64,000 nt of DNA from Acidobacteria bacterium Mor1 (GTDB lineage: Bacteria; Acidobacteriota; Polarisedimenticolia; Polarisedimenticolales; Polarisedimenticolaceae), in contig CP011806.1 in assembly GCA_001664505.1 (NCBI GenBank), positions 2,456,904-2,520,903 on the forward strand, read 5' to 3'. Position numbers and translations under genes: made by a program. Shown one piece after another: positions 7,571 through 15,888 of the stretch. A model generated the notes under the pieces. It saw only the letters and a list, made by a program, of their open reading frames with translations. It made no database searches and was not told the DNA's origin. Each line of letters starts with the position of its first letter. The first letter of the stretch is position 1.

Positions 7571-9973
7571 ATGAGACAAACCCAGCGATTCGTCGTCCTC
7601 CCTGCCCTTCTTCTGCTGATCGCGGCCGGCTTCCTGCCGGGTGGGGGTGGTGCTTCCCTCCTCGCTGCCGCCGAGGAAGAGCAGGTCTGGCCCCGCTGGC
7701 GGGGGGCCGCTTCCGACGGTACCGCCCAATCCGGCGACGTTTTCCCCGAGCGTTTCGGATTGCGGCTGCGCTGGAAACGGGAGCTGGGCAGCGGCTACTC
7801 GGCCATCGCCGTGGCCGAAGGGCATGCGGTGACCCTGTTCTCCGACGGCGTGCTGGACTACGTCGGCGCCCTCGACGCCCACACCGGTGAAGAGCGCTGG
7901 CGCACCACCATCGGCCCGACCTTTCCCGGCCGCGAGGGTGCCGTCGACGGTGGCTGTTCGACGCCGGCGATCGACGGCGGCCGGGTCTACGCCCTCGGCC
8001 CGCGCGGCGACCTGATGGCGCTGAGTCTCCAGGACGGCAGCATCGTGTGGCGCGTGAATCTTGCCGACGAGCTCGGCGCCCCGGTGCCCCACTGGGGCTT
8101 CACCTCGTCTCCGCTGGTGACCGCCGGCCGGGTGATCGTGGTCAGCGGCGGCGACGACCAGCGGATCGTGACCGCCTTCGATAGCAATAGCGGCAAGGAG
8201 GTCTGGGCGGCGGGACGAGACGAAACAGGCGTCAACTATCAATCCGCCGCCCTGCTGGAACTCGACGGGCGCTCTCAGGTAGTGGCCGCCTCGGACACCT
8301 GGCTGCTCGGCCTCGACGCCCAAAGCGGCAGCGTGCTTTGGGAGCGGGCCCACGGCGGGCAAGGCTTCTACGCCCGGATCGTCAACCCGGTGCAGGTGGA
8401 TCGCAACACTCTGTTCTTCAACCACCGTCCGACCGAGGGTACGCTGCTGCGCCTCGACGAAGAAGAAGCTGCCTGGACGACCCCGCACCTCAACCGCAAC
8501 TACGCCACGCCGCTGCATCGCGACGGAACGGTGTTCGGCTACGCCGGCCACATCCTGACCGCCGTCGATGCACGGGACGGATCGTTGCGCTGGCAGTCCC
8601 GCCGACCGGGGAACGGCTGGCCGATCCTGGCCGACGGACACCTGCTGGTGCTGACCAAGGAAGGCACGCTCCACGTGGCACCGGCGAGCCCCGACGGCTG
8701 GGTCGAGAGCGCCTCGATCCAGATGCTGGAGCGGCTGGTCTGGACACCCCCCTCCTTCGCCTACGGCATGGTCTACGGCCGGGACTCCTTCGGTGAAATC
8801 GCGGCGGTCGAGGTGGTGGCCGGCGGGAGTGACGCCGTCGCGCAGACAGCGTCGCCCGGCGCCGCCGATTCCCGGTTCCAACGCTGGCTTGCCGAGCTGG
8901 AACAGGCTGAGAACCGCGGCGCGGCGGCCGATCGCTTCCTCGAAGAGAACCCGCAGACGCCGATCATCGAAGGGAATCACGCCCATATCGTCTACGTCGG
9001 CGAAGAAGAAGATGTCGCCGCCCGTGCGGACATGCTGCTGGTGCGCGAGGAGCGGCCGCTCACCCGGGTCGATCTCGGAGACGGCCGCGGCCTGTTTCAC
9101 ACCAGCTTCGAGCTGCACCCCGAAGCCCGAGTCAGCTACCAGCTCGTCCGCGACTATGCGCGGCCAGGCCCCGATCCCCGCAACCCGGACAAGGGGCGAT
9201 CCTTCGCCATGTTCGGTGAGGTGTCGAGGATCCTGATGCCCGAGGCGCCGCCGGTCCCCCCGACCTCGCTCCCCGAAGGCGCGCGGATCGAGTCCTTCAC
9301 CCTCGAGACCGAACCGCTGCGGGTCGGCGGACAACAGTGGGGCGGCGAGCGGGAGATCCGGGTCTACCTGCCGCCGGGGTACGACGACTCCGAGCGCCGC
9401 TACGAAGCGATCTACGTGCACTATGGCCGCAGCCTGGCGGAACTGACCGACTTCGAGAACGGCCTGGGCGACCGTATCGGCGTGTTGATGCAGGTCACCA
9501 GCTCCTACGAGTACGCCCGCACCCAGCGAGGGGTCCACGGGCGAATGGTGGCGACCCAACTCGTGCCGGAGATCGATCGCCGCTACCGCACGATCCGGGA
9601 GCCGCAAGGCCGCATCATCGCCGGCGCCGATGAAGGGGCCTACTCCTCCATGGAGATCGGCCTGCGCTACCCCCACCTGTTCGGCACGGTGATCTCTCAG
9701 TCGTTGAAGGCCATCGGCAAGGGGGACCGCCAACTGCTGGACACCGTCGAGCTGCTCCCCGGGTTGCCTCTGACCGTGCACCTCGACTGGGGCATCTACG
9801 ATCCCGTCGATCCGCGCAACGGTGCCGACGGCGCGGCGTTCAACCGTCGGCTGGCCGCCACCCTCGAACAGAACGGCTACACCGTCACCTCGCGGGAGTG
9901 GAACGACGGCCTCAATGCCGACGCGCTATCCCACCGGCTGCATCGCATCCTCGCCGAGGAGGTCGACGACTAG
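7571..9973 (+). CDS. Secreted PQQ-type beta-propeller fused to a degenerate esterase domain
   Basis: An 800-residue exported protein (signal peptide about residues 1-33). Residues 40-430 carry PQQ-like propeller blades (WPRWRGAASDGTA, ALDAHTGEERWR, LQDGSIVWRVN, GLDAQSGSVLWE). Residues 560-800 are a Fes/esterase-D-like alpha/beta hydrolase domain (VYLPPGYDDSERRYEAIYVHYG). The expected GxSxG nucleophile elbow reads G685-A-D687-E-G689, with Asp in place of Ser, and the usual C-terminal catalytic His region reads NDGLNADALSHRL without the expected His. I infer a non-catalytic binding domain or a diverged enzyme. The neighbouring AraC regulator is divergent. Confidence 0.85.
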   Translation: MRQTQRFVVLPALLLLIAAGFLPGGGGASLLAAAEEEQVWPRWRGAASDGTAQSGDVFPERFGLRLRWKRELGSGYSAIAVAEGHAVTLFSDGVLDYVGALDAHTGEERWRTTIGPTFPGREGAVDGGCSTPAIDGGRVYALGPRGDLMALSLQDGSIVWRVNLADELGAPVPHWGFTSSPLVTAGRVIVVSGGDDQRIVTAFDSNSGKEVWAAGRDETGVNYQSAALLELDGRSQVVAASDTWLLGLDAQSGSVLWERAHGGQGFYARIVNPVQVDRNTLFFNHRPTEGTLLRLDEEEAAWTTPHLNRNYATPLHRDGTVFGYAGHILTAVDARDGSLRWQSRRPGNGWPILADGHLLVLTKEGTLHVAPASPDGWVESASIQMLERLVWTPPSFAYGMVYGRDSFGEIAAVEVVAGGSDAVAQTASPGAADSRFQRWLAELEQAENRGAAADRFLEENPQTPIIEGNHAHIVYVGEEEDVAARADMLLVREERPLTRVDLGDGRGLFHTSFELHPEARVSYQLVRDYARPGPDPRNPDKGRSFAMFGEVSRILMPEAPPVPPTSLPEGARIESFTLETEPLRVGGQQWGGEREIRVYLPPGYDDSERRYEAIYVHYGRSLAELTDFENGLGDRIGVLMQVTSSYEYARTQRGVHGRMVATQLVPEIDRRYRTIREPQGRIIAGADEGAYSSMEIGLRYPHLFGTVISQSLKAIGKGDRQLLDTVELLPGLPLTVHLDWGIYDPVDPRNGADGAAFNRRLAATLEQNGYTVTSREWNDGLNADALSHRLHRILAEEVDD

Positions 9974-10005
9974 GCCGGCAGGATTGCCGAAGGCCGAGGT
10001 CTGGC

Positions 10006-11061
10006 TCACCAGAGGCGGATCAGCCAGCCACGGGATTCGCCGTCGAAAGTGCCCCAGCCGACGATGGTCGACCCGTCGTCGCTGATCGCCGTGGCCTCGA
10101 CCAGTTCCCAGCCGTCGGGGACACGAACGCCGGCCCGGTTCAGGGGAGCCGCGACCCGCTCGAAGCCGAACTCCTCGGTCCAGACGACGGCGTAGTAGGC
10201 AACCCGCAGGTCGGTGGAGCCCCGCATGAAACCGACGTAGCCGACCATGGTCTTGCCGGCGGAGTCGGTGTCCTGAGGAATGGTCTCGAGGGCGAAGAAA
10301 CCGCCGTCCTTCTTGTCGTGGCCGGTCAACCCGAGGCGCGCGAACCCTTCGGCCTCGAACCAACGCCAGGCGAATCCGCCACCCTCTTCCGCACGCAGAT
10401 CCCAACCGCGGCCGAACACTACCGTGCCGTCGTCGTTGACCGCTCGTCCTGCGCCGAGACGTACTCCGCCGGAAACGAGTTCGACCGCCTGGCCGTCTTG
10501 CCAGACGAGGCCGACCCGTCCGCCTGGCGGCGTCTCGTAGCCGACCAGCACGCTGCCATCTGCCGAGACCGCGTTGACCCGGCTCAGCCCGTTACCGGGG
10601 AAGAGCTGCTGTTCCCCGCTTTGCAGGTCCCAGGCGCTGGCCTGGAAGGTGCCGACCTGCTGGCCGACCACCACGGAACCGAGGGCATCAACATCCAGCA
10701 GGTAGGCCGGCTCGTCGCTGACCACCTCCCATTCGGCGCCGCCGAGCCAGCGGCCTATGTGGGAGCGGCGATCGACGTAGGTGCAGCCGAAGATCCGAGT
10801 TCCGTCGGCCGAGATCGCCGGACGACCGGCGACGGGAAACTGCACTAGAGGACAGCCGCCTCCCAGATTGCGAAACCCCTCCCCGGCGTTCCAGAGAAAG
10901 GTCTCACGCTCCTCGAACCAACCGACCACCTGGGTGCCGTCGGCGGAGACATCGGTCGGGATCGTGTCCGCCGGAAGCTCCACGAAGGCCGGCTGCGCCG
11001 CCAGGCCCGTTGCCGCGGCACAGAGGAGCAGAAACACGGACATCGTGCGCTTCAAGCTCAT
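10006..11061 (-). CDS. Secreted HAF-repeat beta-propeller-like protein
   Basis: A 351-residue protein with a signal peptide (MSLKRTMSVFLLLCAAATGLAAQ). It carries repeated motifs of the HAF type, in which a serine/aspartate-glycine turn is followed by a hydrophobic strand: DVSADGTQVVGWF, ISADGTRIFGCTY, VNAVSADGSVLVGYE, AVNDDGTVVFGRG and AISDDGSTIVGWG. These are found in extracellular proteins predicted to form propellers. No catalytic motif is visible, so the role is unknown. It converges on the propeller-esterase gene with a 32-base gap. Confidence 0.8.
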   Translation of the reverse strand: MSLKRTMSVFLLLCAAATGLAAQPAFVELPADTIPTDVSADGTQVVGWFEERETFLWNAGEGFRNLGGGCPLVQFPVAGRPAISADGTRIFGCTYVDRRSHIGRWLGGAEWEVVSDEPAYLLDVDALGSVVVGQQVGTFQASAWDLQSGEQQLFPGNGLSRVNAVSADGSVLVGYETPPGGRVGLVWQDGQAVELVSGGVRLGAGRAVNDDGTVVFGRGWDLRAEEGGGFAWRWFEAEGFARLGLTGHDKKDGGFFALETIPQDTDSAGKTMVGYVGFMRGSTDLRVAYYAVVWTEEFGFERVAAPLNRAGVRVPDGWELVEATAISDDGSTIVGWGTFDGESRGWLIRLW

Positions 11062-11201
11062 GGTTCCCCCTTCCCCCTCGATCGCGAATTGCCCGACGAT
11101 ACCTCAGTGACGCAAGCTACGCCTACGACATCTTGGTCGTAGCCTGGCGGTCCAGGTTCAATCAAACCGCCGATCAGGGCCCAGTATCGAACGCGGGATT
11201 C

Positions 11202-11696
11202 CTACTGCGTCCCCTCGGGCCACTGGATGAACTGGCCGTTGGCCATGATGATGGCCGCATCGAAGCTGACCGTGGGGCCACCCTCTCCCTCGACGAACAG
11301 CTTCCCCTCGCCGTCTTTGCCGCCGGACCCGATCGCGTAGCCCTGGCCGTAGGCCTGGACCGCGAAGGACTGCCCCCAGCCGTCGATCTTGGGAAGGGAT
11401 CCCTCCGAGTATTTCGGCTCCAACATCCCGCACAACTCGTCGAAGTCCTCGGTCAACGGATAGACGTTGTTGTCGATGGCGTAGGTTTCGATCGCGATGG
11501 AGATCTGGCGCAGGTCGGCCATGGTGCGTTTCTGCTTACCCCGATCGACTGCATTGAGGAAATTCGGGATGGCGATCGCCGCAACGATCGAGCCGATCAG
11601 AACCAGACCGACGACGGCTCCCAGGATCAAGATCACGAGCAAGCTCCGATCCTTCTTCGGTCGATCCGCAGACACATTCACTTGCTCGGAACTCAT
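11202..11696 (-). CDS. Membrane-anchored pilin-like protein without a prepilin leader
   Basis: A 164-residue protein with a short cytoplasmic N-terminus, one membrane helix (about residues 17-42) and a pseudopilin-like segment. AAIAIPNFLNAVDRGKQK followed by ETYAIDNNVYP closely resembles type IV pilins and GspG. The G-[FY]-T-L-[IV]-E prepilin peptidase site that normally precedes such a helix is missing; the residues before it are basic (PKKDRSLLV). It is therefore probably a static membrane protein rather than a processed pilin. ATG 11696 is chosen because AGGAG lies 8 bases upstream. Confidence 0.75.
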   Translation of the reverse strand: MSSEQVNVSADRPKKDRSLLVILILGAVVGLVLIGSIVAAIAIPNFLNAVDRGKQKRTMADLRQISIAIETYAIDNNVYPLTEDFDELCGMLEPKYSEGSLPKIDGWGQSFAVQAYGQGYAIGSGGKDGEGKLFVEGEGGPTVSFDAAIIMANGQFIQWPEGTQ

Positions 11697-11780
11697 CGAT
11701 CTTCTCCTGGCTCTGAATGGGATTTGTTGGCGCTGCCGAGAGCCTATCCCGGAAGCCCCCAAAAGGAAACCCGGCCGGGA

Positions 11781-12212
11781 CTATTCCCGGGGCCGGCGCG
11801 TCCCGGTTCGCCACATGAGCGTCATGCCGACCCAGGTGTCGAATCCGATACACACTCCCGGGTACCAGCTCGGAACGAACCCGGGGCTGCCGAAGGGGTG
11901 GAGACACAGATCCCACATCCCGTGGGCCAACCAACCGGCGCCGACCAGGAGCGGCCAGCGCAGCCAACCCACCAGAGCCAGGCCGCCGTAGACGGCCAGT
12001 CCAACGAGTTCGATGCCGAGCCAGCCCTCGGGAGCTCCGTTCCAGATCGCGAAGCCGACGTAGATCAACGCCGCCGCGACCAGAAAAAGCGCCCAGCGGC
12101 GCAGTTCGCCGCGACCCAGGCCGGGCCGGCTGCCGCCCCGTCGGGGACGGTTGAACCGAATCGCCAGGGCGCCGCCGAGGGCGCCCAGAGCCAGCTGCAC
12201 GAGGAGCTCCAC
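11781..12212 (-). CDS. Small integral membrane protein (DUF6010-like)
   Basis: A 143-residue protein with about four hydrophobic helices. The segment GWLAHGMWDLCLHPF followed by a tryptophan/tyrosine-rich loop (PSWYPGVC) resembles small membrane proteins classed as DUF6010. Function is unknown. It is on the same strand as the pilin-like gene, 84 bases upstream of that gene's start, so cotranscription is possible but not shown. Confidence 0.65.
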   Translation of the reverse strand: MELLVQLALGALGGALAIRFNRPRRGGSRPGLGRGELRRWALFLVAAALIYVGFAIWNGAPEGWLGIELVGLAVYGGLALVGWLRWPLLVGAGWLAHGMWDLCLHPFGSPGFVPSWYPGVCIGFDTWVGMTLMWRTGTRRPRE

Positions 12213-12333
12213 CAGCGGAGCTTACACGAGCCGTGGCAACCGAGACCGCTTGCCACGGCCTCGCGAAGGCAGGTCATCCTTTCCTTGTCTCGGGTTCGGC
12301 GCTGTGATGAACTGGTCACAGGAGGGGGTCCCC

Positions 12334-13311
12334 ATGCGCACCATCGTCGGCTTGATGCTTGTATTGCTCGTTCACGGTTCCGTCCTCGGAATGCCTCTCG
12401 AGATCGACCCGGACCTTCCCCAGGGGGGCGACTGCCCACTAATCGGGAGCTGGGATGGCAGTCGACCGGCATGCGTGGTCACCGACTACACCATCGCCGA
12501 CGGGGAGATCGTCCGCGTGCTCGGCGGAACGCTGGATATCGTCGGAACGCTGACCAACCACGGCCGGTTGGAGACCCGCGGGACGCTCTTGATCCAGGGG
12601 TTCCTCAACAACATCAACGACGTCGTGACCTTCAGCGACGGACACACGGTCAATCGCGGCCAGTACTTCTCGCATTTCATGTACAGCTTCGGCCCGCTGA
12701 CCAACGAGCCGGGCGCCAGCATCGAGTTCGAGTTCTTCGTCGAGAACAGCGCGACGATGCTCAACTTCGGCCACATCGATATCGGCGGGACCTACAACAA
12801 CATTCCGTGGAACACCTTCGAGAATCACGGATCGGTGACGATCCATCCGGGGGGCCGCATCGACAGCGAGGCGCTCCTGCTCAACACGGGCACGCTGGAC
12901 AACCAGGGACTGCTCGAAAACGACGACGTGGTCATCGATCAGTGCGGGGGTTCGATCAGTGGGAATCCGTTGGTAGGAAACCCGGCGGTGCCGGCAGCCA
13001 CGCTGACGCTGAGTACGACGACCGCCGAATGGTGCGTGGTCGAGGGCGCTGCGCACTACGACCTGGTGCAAGGTTCCCTGGATCTTCTGCGGAGCAGCGG
13101 AGGCGATTTCGCCGCGGCCACCGACATCTGCGTGGTGAACGACACCACCGACACCTCGGCGCCCCTCGGTGCGCCCCAGGCGCCGGGCTCCGGTCAGTGG
13201 TTCCTGCTGCGCTCCAACGGCATCGGAACGCCGACCTTCGATTCCATGGCCGCCTCCCAGGCGGCGCCGCGGGACCCGGGAATCATCGCCTCGGGATTGG
13301 CCTGCCCCTAG
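12334..13311 (+). CDS. Secreted beta-repeat hypothetical protein
   Basis: A 325-residue exported protein. I chose ATG 12334, which follows AGGAGGGGG, and the product starts with a signal peptide (MRTIVGLMLVLLVHGSVLG). The middle has short repeating strands with asparagine-glycine turns (LTNHGRLETRGTL, FENHGSVTIHPGG, LLNTGTLDNQGLLEN), as in right-handed beta-helix or adhesin-like surface proteins. The C-terminal 80 residues resemble those of other secreted proteins of this group. No enzyme motif is visible. Confidence 0.7.
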   Translation: MRTIVGLMLVLLVHGSVLGMPLEIDPDLPQGGDCPLIGSWDGSRPACVVTDYTIADGEIVRVLGGTLDIVGTLTNHGRLETRGTLLIQGFLNNINDVVTFSDGHTVNRGQYFSHFMYSFGPLTNEPGASIEFEFFVENSATMLNFGHIDIGGTYNNIPWNTFENHGSVTIHPGGRIDSEALLLNTGTLDNQGLLENDDVVIDQCGGSISGNPLVGNPAVPAATLTLSTTTAEWCVVEGAAHYDLVQGSLDLLRSSGGDFAAATDICVVNDTTDTSAPLGAPQAPGSGQWFLLRSNGIGTPTFDSMAASQAAPRDPGIIASGLACP

Positions 13312-13438
13312 AACCGGCTCTCTGTACCGCTTCCGCTGTTGCTTGCCGGGCGAGTCACGGGTAAGCTTGCCTCCAGCAGATACATCGACAGATATCTATG
13401 TTTATTGACCGCGACAAGGCGGAGCCCTGGAGGTGCCT

Positions 13439-13888
13439 GTGGCTGGCTACCATCTCGCCCAGATGAACATCGCGCGCATGGTCGCTCCCCAGGAGGACCC
13501 GGTGATGGAAGGGTTCTTCTCCCAGCTCGAGACGATCAACGCCCTGGCCGAACGAAGCCCCGGCTTCGTCTGGCGGCTGGTCGGCGACGGTGGTGACGCC
13601 ACCGACGTGCGGGTCTACGAGGACGAGCGCATCCTGGTCAACATGTCGGTCTGGGAAAGCCTCGAAGCGCTCCACGATTACACCTACCGCAGCGCCCACG
13701 CCGGCGTGTTCAAGGACCGCAAGAAGTGGTTCGAGATGCCGAAGAGCGCCCACATGGTGCTCTGGTGGGTCCCGGCGGGGTATCGCCCCACCGCCGCCGA
13801 AGGGCGGGCCAAGCTGGAGCATCTGGATGCCCACGGCCCCACCGCCGAGGCCTTCACCTTCAAACAGGCGTTTCCGATGCCCGGCTAG
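13439..13888 (+). CDS. DUF3291 domain protein
   Basis: A 149-residue protein (start GTG 13439) that matches the DUF3291 family, a dimeric ferredoxin-like fold related to antibiotic-biosynthesis monooxygenases. Recognisable stretches are YHLAQMNIARM, PGFVWRLVGD, LVNMSVWESLEALHDYTY and HMVLWWVPAGY. The function of the family is not established. I prefer GTG 13439 because GGAGG ends 5 bases upstream; GTG 13433 is the alternative. Its stop overlaps the stop of the convergent VWFA-related gene by 4 bases. Confidence 0.85.
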   Translation: MAGYHLAQMNIARMVAPQEDPVMEGFFSQLETINALAERSPGFVWRLVGDGGDATDVRVYEDERILVNMSVWESLEALHDYTYRSAHAGVFKDRKKWFEMPKSAHMVLWWVPAGYRPTAAEGRAKLEHLDAHGPTAEAFTFKQAFPMPG

Positions 13889-15888
13889 GGGGCAGGCGTG
13901 GCGGCACCTTCCGCATCGAGGTCGGTGATCGAGAAGCGCAGGCGGGTTTGATCCTCCGCCTCGCGGTCCCGTTCTCCCAGCGAAGCCTCGAAGACGTACT
14001 CCCCCTTGCGTAGCGCACTTGCGGGCAGCACGTCGACCAACGGCTGGCAGTGCAGCTTGCCCTTGCCGGCGAAACGGAGAGGTACCGGCAGCAGGCGCCC
14101 GACCTCATCCCCTTCGCCTCCCATCAGCCGCCGCTCGACCTTGCGGGGGTCGTTCTTGCGGCCGCGGCCGAGCAGGCAGACCTGGCTCAGCGCCACCAGG
14201 TCGTCGCCGGCGGGAAGCTGAGTCACCAGCAGCGGCTCGAAGCTGTTGGCGCTACCGATCTTCGACTCCGCTGCCGAACCGTCGGCATCGGTTCCACCCT
14301 CAATCACCACGTTGCCGCCGGCGGGGCGCCCCAGAATCGGTTCGACCAGGAACGGTTCCCCGCGGCGAATCTTCGGCACCGTCAGGTTGACCCGGGTCGC
14401 CTCGGGCCGGGTCTCCTTCGGGTCAGCCAGCACGGTGGTCAGGGTGTAGTCGCCGGGGCCGAGCTCGACGCGCTCGACGAAGGTGACCGTGGGCACGGCG
14501 TCGGAATCCTCTCCCACCGGCTCCAACGACACCATACGATTGAATTCCCGGGCGATGTCCGAACCCTCGTTGAGCACCGCACCGAAACGCCGCTCGACTG
14601 CCTGACCGTCGTTTCCGCCCAGCGGCATGGGGAAGCTGATCGCCAGCAGCGCGTCCCACTTCTTGCGGGAGACCGGCTGCAGCGGATAGACGTGGGCCCG
14701 CACGATGCCCCGGTCGTACATGCTCGGCGCGATCCAGGCCGCCTGGAGCCGCAGTTCCCGTTTGCGGCTGTCGGAGCGGAAGACCTGCTTCGAGGGATGG
14801 AGCACTCGCAGCTCGGGCCGGGTGACGTTGACCGCGATGGAGCGGACCTTGTCCTCAACCCCCTCTTCCACGTAGACACCGAGGGTGTAAACGCAGGAAG
14901 CGTCCCGCTGGGCCCGGGCGTAGGCCAGGGTCAGATCGTTGGTGCTCTCGGAGAAGCGTCCGCCGGAGTCGATGGCCAGCTGGGCCAGAGAAGCGTTCCG
15001 TGACTGAATGCGTGCGTCGGTAACTCCGACGGGAATGAGGGGCATTCAGCCTCAGCCTTCGGCCTCCGCCATGTTCTCGAAGGTCTCGATCTCGTCGAAA
15101 AAACCTTCCTCGGCGAACATGCCGCGGGTATCGATCGGGTAGATCGAGCACCGGGAGTTCGCCGCAAGAGCTGCGATCTCGGAAAACTGGTTATCCAGCG
15201 GGACGTCCTGCATCCCGGAGAACATCACCAGGGACTTGCGTCCCGGCACCTCCTCGAGGACGGTCATCAGCCCCTTCATCCCACCGACGAAGCCGAGTTC
15301 GTTCAGATGGGCGAAGTTGCCGTTCCAGAGCGAGATATCGTGACGCATGCGATCGACGGTTGAGAGCAGCGAATCCCGGTCCGAGGAGAACCCGTGCTCG
15401 ATCCGCAGGCCACCGGTGAGCGCGGCGATCATGATCTCGTCCTGCCGGCCGCTCATCTCGCCGATCAGTTTCTCGGCGTGGACCAGCGCTCGCTCCCGGG
15501 ATCCGGTCGCCAGGTGCATGTAGTCGAACAGCAGCACCGAGCGGCGCACCGATTCCGACGCCGGAATCGGCGCACGCTTGCCCTTCGGTCCCACCGCGAC
15601 CGGATCGGGCAAGGCACCGGCCCGGCAATCCACATCCAGGGTGTCGATGCGCGCCGGATTCCCCCGGTAGACCGCCTCGAAGTCCTCCATGCCGAGGCCG
15701 GAGACCGTGGCTCCCTTGCCGTCGACGACCACCACGTCCATCAACACGAGGCGGACGGCGGCCTGCTCGGTGGTGCCGAGGTCGAGGGGCTCGGTGCCGG
15801 TCTCGACAGCCGCAACCACTCCCCAACCGAGGAGCAGGGCCGACAGAGCGACCCCGACGTAGGTTCGTTGCATCGCCGGAAGCCTCAT
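13885..15888 (-). CDS. VWFA-related acidobacterial protein, copy B, with two in-frame TGA codons (candidate selenoprotein)
   Basis: Read through two TGA codons (15054-15052 and 15048-15046), this frame encodes 667 residues. A signal peptide is followed by an acidobacterial VWFA-related domain (VRLVLMDVVVVDGKG, RRSVLLFDYMHL, GRKSLVMFSGMQ, CSIYPIDTRGMF). The two TGA codons lie at positions 279 and 281 (EG-*-G-*-MP). The same frame continues with DARIQSRNASLAQLA, GGRFSESTNDLTLAY, where this domain family normally ends, and then 300 conserved residues. A conventional caller would split it into 15052-15888 and 13885-15045. The second TGA is followed directly by ATG, so reinitiation is possible here. 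The start overlaps the stop of copy A by 4 bases (ATGA). The paralogue has the same TGA pair, so I treat it as one gene with Sec insertion. Confidence 0.7.
15004..15049 (-). promoter_or_regulatory. SECIS-like RNA structure, copy B
   Basis: On the mRNA strand the second UGA is part of a perfect lower stem CUGAAUGC (15049-15042) with GCAUUCAG (15011-15004). Above it sits a 5-bp apical hairpin GUCGG (15030-15026), loop AGUUA, CCGAC (15020-15016). The apical loop begins 20 bases after the second UGA. Bacterial SECIS elements lie immediately 3' of the UGA inside the coding region and have an apical loop with an exposed G/GU, as here. The assignment is by structure and position only. Confidence 0.6.
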
